From DASZGL01 sp035938875 (GTDB lineage: Bacteria > Chloroflexota > Dormibacteria > Aeolococcales > Aeolococcaceae), in contig DASZGL010000123.1 of assembly GCA_035938875.1 (NCBI GenBank), forward strand, positions 1 to 8,720: DNA of 8,720 bases, read 5' to 3'. The first letter of the stretch is position 1, and each line of letters starts with the position of its first letter. The position numbers were made by a program, and so were the translations under genes. The notes beneath the pieces were generated by a model, which saw nothing but the letters and a program-made list of their open reading frames with translations, was not told the origin of the DNA and did not search any database. Of the stretch, positions 5,448 through 8,720 are shown one piece after another.

Positions 5448-6896
5448 CTACTCGACGACCATCGCCTCCAGGGGCGCGGACTCGGAGAGAGCCCGACCGC
5501 CGGCGAAGAGCTGTCCCGCGGCCTGCTGCATCCCCAGGGCCAGCGTCGGGTAGGCGTGCACCGCCTGGGCGAGGCGCCCGGCAAAGGTCCGGGCCTGCAT
5601 CGACAGCACCGCCTCGTGGAGCATCTCGCCGGCGTGCACTCCGACGATGTGGGCGCCGACCAGCTCGCCACCCGCGGCGCGACCGATGACCGGCTTGGCG
5701 GCAGTGACCAGCTTGATCCAGCCCTCGGTCTCCAGCATGGTGCGGGCGCGGTCGATGCGGGAGAAGGGGAAGCGCACCACCTCGACGTCCTTGTACTTGG
5801 CACGAGCCTCAGGCTCGGTCAGGCCGACGCGGGCGACCTCGGGGTCGAGGAAGGTGACCCAGGGAAGGACGCGGTAGTCGGCCTTGGCGCGCTTGCCCGC
5901 CGCATTGCTCCCCGCGACGCGGCCCTGGAGCGCGGCGGCGTGGGTGAACAGGTACTGGCCGGTGATGTCGCCGGCGGCCCAGACGTGGGCGAGGTTGGTG
6001 CGGCAGCGTTCGTCGACGGGGACGCCGCGCTTGTTGGTGGTGACCCCGAGCTTGTCGAGGCCGAGGCCCCCCAGGCGCGGCGTCCGCCCGGTGGCGACGA
6101 GCAGCTGGTCGCCCTGAGCCTGGCGGCGCTCCCCTCCTTCGGTGAACTCGATGGTGATCGTCGACCCGTCGAAGGACACCTTGTCGGCGTCGGCGTCGAG
6201 GTGCAGCTCCATGCCCTCGCGTTCGAGGAATGACTTGACCAGGCTGCCGACCTCGGGGTCCTCGCGGGGAAGCAGCTGGGGCTGCTTGGCGATGCTGACC
6301 ACCTCGCTGCCGAGGCGGAGGAAGCACTGACCCAGCTCGAGGCCGATGGGGCCACCGCCGAGCACGATCAACCGCTTCGGCTGCGCCGCCATGCTGAACA
6401 CCGTCTCGTTGGTGACGTGCGGGCAGGTGTCGAGGCCGGCGATCGCAGGTGTCAGCGGGTCCGTCCCCTGGGCGAGGACGAAGCGCTCCGCGGAGAACGT
6501 GGCGCCGTTGACCTGGATCTCGTGCGGCCCCAGGAAGGTCGCCCGCCCCTTGATGAGGCCGATGCCAACCTCCTCGAAGCTGGCGTCGGACTCATCTCTG
6601 TTGATGTCAGCGATGACGTTATCTTTGTGCGACATCAGCTTGTTGAAGTCCAGGCGGATGTTGTCGGCGTAGATGCCGACCTTGGGTGCGTGGTTGCGGA
6701 ACTGGTAGAAGAGCCGCGCGGCTTCGATGAGGGTCTTGCTCGGGACGCAGCCGAAGAAGGTGCATTCGCCGCCAAGCTTCTCCTCGCGTTCGACGAGGGC
6801 GACGTTGGCGCCGAGGACGCGGGCGATCCGCGCCGCGGTCATCCCTGCGGTACCTCCGCCCAGGCAGATGATGTCGTAGCGCGTCGTCGTCGCCAT
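5448..6896 (-). CDS. FAD-dependent pyridine nucleotide-disulfide oxidoreductase, MerA-like
   Basis: The 482-residue flavoprotein has the full class I layout. The FAD fold is GGGTAG (13-18). The redox-active pair is C45 and C50 in GGECTFFGCVPSK. The NAD(P)H fold is LGGGPIGLE (179-187). ATGR is at 268-271 and the second FAD motif AAGD is at 307-310. The C-terminal dimerisation domain follows. It likely transfers electrons from NAD(P)H through FAD and the disulfide to an unknown acceptor. The usual lipoamide/glutathione reductase His-Glu dyad is missing: HPT is YPT (Y449-P450) and the Glu position is L454, as in mercuric-reductase-like branches. The N-terminal NmerA domain and C-terminal Cys pair of true MerA are absent, so mercury reduction is doubtful. 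The ATG at 6896 follows GAGGG by 5 bases. The gene converges on ctaG with 7 bases between stops. Confidence 0.92.
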   Translation of the reverse strand: MATTTRYDIICLGGGTAGMTAARIARVLGANVALVEREEKLGGECTFFGCVPSKTLIEAARLFYQFRNHAPKVGIYADNIRLDFNKLMSHKDNVIADINRDESDASFEEVGIGLIKGRATFLGPHEIQVNGATFSAERFVLAQGTDPLTPAIAGLDTCPHVTNETVFSMAAQPKRLIVLGGGPIGLELGQCFLRLGSEVVSIAKQPQLLPREDPEVGSLVKSFLEREGMELHLDADADKVSFDGSTITIEFTEGGERRQAQGDQLLVATGRTPRLGGLGLDKLGVTTNKRGVPVDERCRTNLAHVWAAGDITGQYLFTHAAALQGRVAGSNAAGKRAKADYRVLPWVTFLDPEVARVGLTEPEARAKYKDVEVVRFPFSRIDRARTMLETEGWIKLVTAAKPVIGRAAGGELVGAHIVGVHAGEMLHEAVLSMQARTFAGRLAQAVHAYPTLALGMQQAAGQLFAGGRALSESAPLEAMVVE

Positions 6897-6919
6897 GCGT
6901 ACCCTCGGGAGTGATGACG

Positions 6920-6940
6920 GCCGGTGACCGCGCGACCGGC
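6920..6940. repeat. Inverted repeat in the oxidoreductase leader
   Basis: GCCGGT (6920-6925) and ACCGGC (6935-6940) are perfect 6-base inverted arms around a 9-base loop. They lie in the predicted 5' leader, 24 bases upstream of the ATG at 6896. They could be an operator or a small RNA hairpin, but in DNA this GC-rich such arms also arise by chance. Confidence 0.3.
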
Positions 6941-6967
6941 TCGGCCGGCTGCTGGTCGTGGGCCGCG

Positions 6968-6973
6968 ATTCTA
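6968..6973 (-). promoter_or_regulatory. Candidate -10 element of the oxidoreductase gene
   Basis: TAGAAT on the minus strand matches the sigma-70 consensus at five of six positions and stands out in a GC-rich gap. No good -35 is visible at 17-19 bases. The transcript would start near 6961 and have a leader of about 65 bases. If real, the oxidoreductase has its own promoter rather than depending on read-through from the LysM gene upstream. Confidence 0.4.
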
Positions 6974-7059
6974 CGACCCGATACGCGCGCCCACCGCAGG
7001 CCGGATCCATGACCCGGTGATCGCGACACGCGGGCGCAGACAGCCTCGACGACGCGGCG

Positions 7060-7377
7060 CTACGGCGGGGGCAGGAGGAGCTGCTGGCCGGGGACGAGCA
7101 GCGGTGAGCTCAGGTGGTTGGTGGCGAGGATGTCGTCGACCCGCGCTCTGAGGTCGCCGTCGCTGTAGTGGGAGCCGGCGATGCTCCAGACGGTGTCGCC
7201 CCGCTGGACGCGGACCGTCTGCGTGCCACCGGTGGTGCCGCCGTAGGCCACGCCGCTCAGCAGGATGAGGAAGAAAATGGCTCCCACCACGGCGCCGAGG
7301 GCGGCCATGAGGACGCGGCGCTCGCGCTCCCAGGGGTGGCGCCTCCGGTTGTAGGGACGGCTGAGGTCGGCGATCAT
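7060..7377 (-). CDS. Single-TM LysM protein, probable SOS cell-division inhibitor (YneA-like)
   Basis: The 105-residue product has a basic cytoplasmic N-terminus (residues 1-22, RRRHPWERERR). One transmembrane helix follows (about 23-43, VLMAALGAVVGAIFFLILL), then a short Gly/Thr linker and a LysM domain (about 54-104) with VQRGDTVWSIAGSHYSDGD and VPGQQLLLP. LysM domains bind the GlcNAc backbone of peptidoglycan. Size, order of parts and the V-Q-x-G-D-T-x-W-S-I-A signature match Bacillus YneA, an SOS-induced inhibitor of cell division. The mycobacterial LysM protein encoded beside lexA (Rv2719c/ChiZ) is a functional analogue. Two LexA boxes and a promoter lie directly upstream. The ATG at 7377 follows GGAAGG by 5 bases. 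I infer that the protein is made only after DNA damage and delays septation. LysM proteins without this role exist, so the promoter evidence carries the call. Confidence 0.88.
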   Translation of the reverse strand: MIADLSRPYNRRRHPWERERRVLMAALGAVVGAIFFLILLSGVAYGGTTGGTQTVRVQRGDTVWSIAGSHYSDGDLRARVDDILATNHLSSPLLVPGQQLLLPPP

Positions 7378-7387
7378 CCTGGCCTTC

Positions 7388-7401
7388 CAAACATGTGTTC
7401 G
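7388..7401. promoter_or_regulatory. Second LexA box of the LysM gene
   Basis: Read on the minus strand this is CGAACACATGTTTG; on the plus strand it is CAAACATGTGTTCG. It differs from a perfect CGAAC-N4-GTTCG palindrome at one base, and its centre ATGT fits the preferred RNRY spacer. It lies just downstream of the predicted transcription start and abuts the ribosome-binding site (7383-7388), where bound LexA would obstruct initiation or early elongation. Confidence 0.7.
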
Positions 7402-7414
7402 CAGTGTTGTCGCC

Positions 7415-7444
7415 AGGATAGGGCGAACACCCGTTCGGAGTCAA
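7415..7444 (-). promoter_or_regulatory. SOS promoter of the LysM gene
   Basis: On the minus strand a -35 TTGACT (7444-7439) and a -10 TATCCT (7420-7415) are separated by 18 bases. Transcription should start near 7408, giving a leader of about 30 bases. The first LexA box fills almost the whole spacer, so RNA polymerase and LexA cannot bind together. This is the clearest sigma-70-type promoter in the window. Confidence 0.7.
7424..7437. promoter_or_regulatory. Primary LexA box between -35 and -10 of the LysM promoter
   Basis: CGAACACCCGTTCG has two perfect 5-base arms and a 4-base spacer, the Gram-positive LexA operator. Its centre is 36 bases from that of the second box. It is also about 45-58 bases upstream of the start of the divergent Nudix gene, so LexA could in principle affect that promoter too. 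Confidence 0.85.
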
Positions 7445-7469
7445 CCCCGGCGGTCGGCGCGGCCGGCCA

Positions 7470-7475
7470 GATAAT
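7470..7475 (+). promoter_or_regulatory. Candidate -10 of the Nudix gene, likely leaderless
   Basis: GATAAT matches the -10 consensus at five of six positions and is an AT-rich island. It ends 6 bases before the GTG at 7482, so transcription should start on the start codon itself. No ribosome-binding site is present, which agrees with a leaderless mRNA. No -35 is evident. Confidence 0.5.
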
Positions 7476-7481
7476 GCGTGC

Positions 7482-7946
7482 GTGCGATTTCGCCAGATCC
7501 GCATTCGCGTGGCCGTCTGCCTCGTCGACGGCGAGCGCATCCTCCTCGTCCAGCACCGCAAGGACGGCCGCACCTACTGGCTGCTTCCCGGTGGTGGCGT
7601 CGAGGTGGGGGAGACGCTCGAGCAAGCCGCCCGTCGCGAGCTCAGCGAGGAGACGGGATACGACGTGGACCTGGCTCGTCTTCTCCTGGTCTGTGAATCG
7701 CTGGAGCCGGGCGGCCGCCATCTGCTCAACCTGGTGTTCGCCGGGACCGTCCGCGGCGGTGAGCTTCGCGTGGGCAGGGATGGCAGGCTGATCCATGCCG
7801 AGTGGCACCCCATCGCCGCGCTACCAGCCCTGGAGATGTACCCGCCGATCGCTGAGGAGATCCACGACTGCTGCGTCGCTGGCCTTGTCGGCGACGTGCG
7901 CGTCCTGGGCAATGTATGGAAACCGAGTTCAGACGAGGATAGTTGA
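7482..7946 (+). CDS. Nudix hydrolase
   Basis: The 154-residue product carries a complete Nudix box G-x5-E-x7-R-E-U-x-E-E-x-G-U at residues 38-60 (GGVEVGE, then RRELSEETGY). This Mg2+-binding loop-helix-loop hydrolyses nucleoside diphosphates linked to another moiety. The single-domain size is in the range of MutT/ADP-ribose pyrophosphatase-like enzymes. The substrate cannot be told from the box; possibilities include oxidised dNTPs, ADP-ribose and NDP-sugars. The start is GTG at 7482. A nearby ATG at 7474 and a GTG at 7478 are in other frames. The gene is divergent from the SOS-controlled LysM gene (104-base gap) and its promoter lies beside the LexA box, so a damage-related nucleotide-sanitising role is an attractive but unproven inference. 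It ends 36 bases from the converging recombinase gene. Confidence 0.93.
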   Translation: MRFRQIRIRVAVCLVDGERILLVQHRKDGRTYWLLPGGGVEVGETLEQAARRELSEETGYDVDLARLLLVCESLEPGGRHLLNLVFAGTVRGGELRVGRDGRLIHAEWHPIAALPALEMYPPIAEEIHDCCVAGLVGDVRVLGNVWKPSSDEDS

Positions 7947-7982
7947 CTGTCTGTCTACCACAACTGAGTAGTAGCGATGAAC

Positions 7983-8720
7983 TCAGGCTCGTGAACCGGC
8001 TCCAACCTCGTGGAGGTAGTCACCGAGGCGCTGGTAGGCGGCCCGCTTCCGCCGGTCGGTGATCTCTGTGTAGACCCGGAGCGTCTCCAGGGTGGCGTGA
8101 CCGAGAACCTCCTGGACCAGCCGGACGTCGCCGTCGGTGGCCTCGAGCAGGGTTGTCGCCGCCGTGTGCCGCGCCGCGTGCGGGCTGCGCAGGTCGGCGA
8201 TCAGCTCGAACAGCGCCGGGTCGGCGGAGAAGCGACGGCGCAGGGCGGTCAGGGCGCGACGGGCGCCGTCGGTGGTCAACCTGTTGTGCGCCAGCGGGCG
8301 ACCCTTGGGCATGTCGGCGTGGGCCACGCTGATGAACAACGCCGGGCTGGGATCGGGGCCGCGTTGGCGCAGATAGTCCTGGACCGCCGCCAACGCGTCG
8401 TCGGTGCAGTAGACGGTGCGGTGCTTGCCACCCTTGCCGAGGACACGGAAGCCCTCAGCACGAACGTCGGAACGGCCGAGACCGACTGCCTCGGAGATGC
8501 GACAGCCGGTGGCGATGAGGAGATGGACCAGGGCGCGGTCGCGGAGGTCGCGCAGTGAGTCCCCGGGGAGCGCCGCCAGCAACCGCGGCACCAGCTCGGT
8601 GGGCACCGGATGGGGATCGCCGACGACGAAGCGCGGCACGACCACGTGCCGGCTCAGCTCGACGTCGATCCAACCCTCGTCATAGGCGTAGGTGAGCAGG
8701 CGGCGCAGGGCGACCAGGGC
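7983..8720 (-). CDS. Tyrosine recombinase/integrase, 5' end outside window
   Basis: The frame is open to the right edge and gives 245 visible residues. Residues 1-25 (ALVALRRLLTYAYDEGWIDV and on) look like the end of the N-terminal core-binding domain. The catalytic domain follows with the full active site: R74 in ATGCRISEAVGL, K96 in LGKGGKHRTV, H181 and R184 in HAARHTAATTLL, H208 in LGHATLETL and nucleophile Y217 in RVYTEIT. It should therefore be active in site-specific recombination. The Xer-like C-terminus, with Y217 near the end, fits XerC/D-type or small phage/element integrases. Without the N-terminus, chromosome-dimer resolution cannot be separated from an integrative element. A GTG at 8645 also lies in this frame, but the continuing upstream reading shows it is internal. 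No tRNA or att repeat is visible nearby. Confidence 0.9.
   Translation of the reverse strand, partial: ALVALRRLLTYAYDEGWIDVELSRHVVVPRFVVGDPHPVPTELVPRLLAALPGDSLRDLRDRALVHLLIATGCRISEAVGLGRSDVRAEGFRVLGKGGKHRTVYCTDDALAAVQDYLRQRGPDPSPALFISVAHADMPKGRPLAHNRLTTDGARRALTALRRRFSADPALFELIADLRSPHAARHTAATTLLEATDGDVRLVQEVLGHATLETLRVYTEITDRRKRAAYQRLGDYLHEVGAGSRA

Noticed and set aside
4628..5803. Long minus-strand open frame across ctaG and the oxidoreductase end
   Set aside because: It gives an Arg/Ser/Pro-rich composition without domains and overlaps two clear genes. Long stop-free stretches are expected at this GC content.
5448..6896. Calling the flavoprotein a true mercuric reductase
   Set aside because: The C-terminal Cys pair and NmerA domain are missing and there is no merR, merT or merP nearby. 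Only the MerA-like active-site pattern is shared.
7947..7982. Terminator or att site between the Nudix and recombinase genes
   Set aside because: The 36 bases contain short CTGT/GTCT and TAG repeats only. There is no stem-loop with a T-tract and no second copy of the sequence in the window.
8459..8474. Possible LexA box near CGAACGTCGGAACG in the recombinase gene
   Set aside because: The arms are direct (GAAC and GAAC) rather than inverted, and the site lies inside a coding region.
1..8720. CRISPR array, rRNA, tRNA or insertion sequence
   Set aside because: A read through both strands found no regularly spaced long repeats, no tRNA-like TTCGA-arm cloverleaf and no transposase motif.

Overview
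The window is a GC-rich bacterial chromosome segment with short intergenic gaps. LexA operators of the CGAAC-N4-GTTCG (Cheo box) type, GTG starts and two promoters placed so close to start codons that leaderless transcripts are likely all point to a Gram-positive-type or related high-GC phylum such as Actinomycetota, Dormibacterota or Chloroflexota. The LexA DNA-binding domain reads more like the Bacillota/Chloroflexota form than the classical actinobacterial one. The phylum is an inference and cannot be fixed from this window.

Layout. Bases 1-129 (minus) hold the start of a probable membrane protein cut by the window edge. lexA (262-897, plus) follows, with a LexA box over its own -35. Converging on lexA is a minus-strand pair: an AMP-forming fatty-acyl-CoA ligase (2082-3716) and, one base after its stop, a Thr/Ser-linker lipoprotein with a predicted beta-propeller (908-2080). 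Upstream of these lies a small membrane protein of unknown function (3884-4405, minus). It is divergent from a caa3-type CtaG cytochrome oxidase assembly protein (4508-5440, plus), and the gap between them carries evenly spaced GCGTC/GACGC half-sites. A MerA/lipoamide-dehydrogenase-like flavoprotein (5448-6896, minus) converges on ctaG. Next come a 105-residue single-TM LysM protein (7060-7377, minus), a divergent Nudix hydrolase (7482-7946, plus) and the 3' part of a tyrosine recombinase gene (7983 to the window end, minus).

Functional picture. The most interesting element is a small SOS circuit. The LysM protein has the size and architecture of the SOS division inhibitor YneA. Its promoter carries one LexA box with perfect arms exactly inside the -35/-10 spacer and a second 13/14 box just downstream of the predicted transcription start. 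lexA itself, about 6.5 kb away, has a matching but weaker box. The window thus appears to contain both the repressor and a tightly repressed division-inhibitor target, and a Nudix (possible nucleotide-sanitising) gene is transcribed away from the same short operator region. The other genes look like ordinary lipid, respiratory and redox metabolism, except for the recombinase at the right edge, which may belong to an integrated element. I found no rRNA, tRNA, CRISPR array or insertion sequence.
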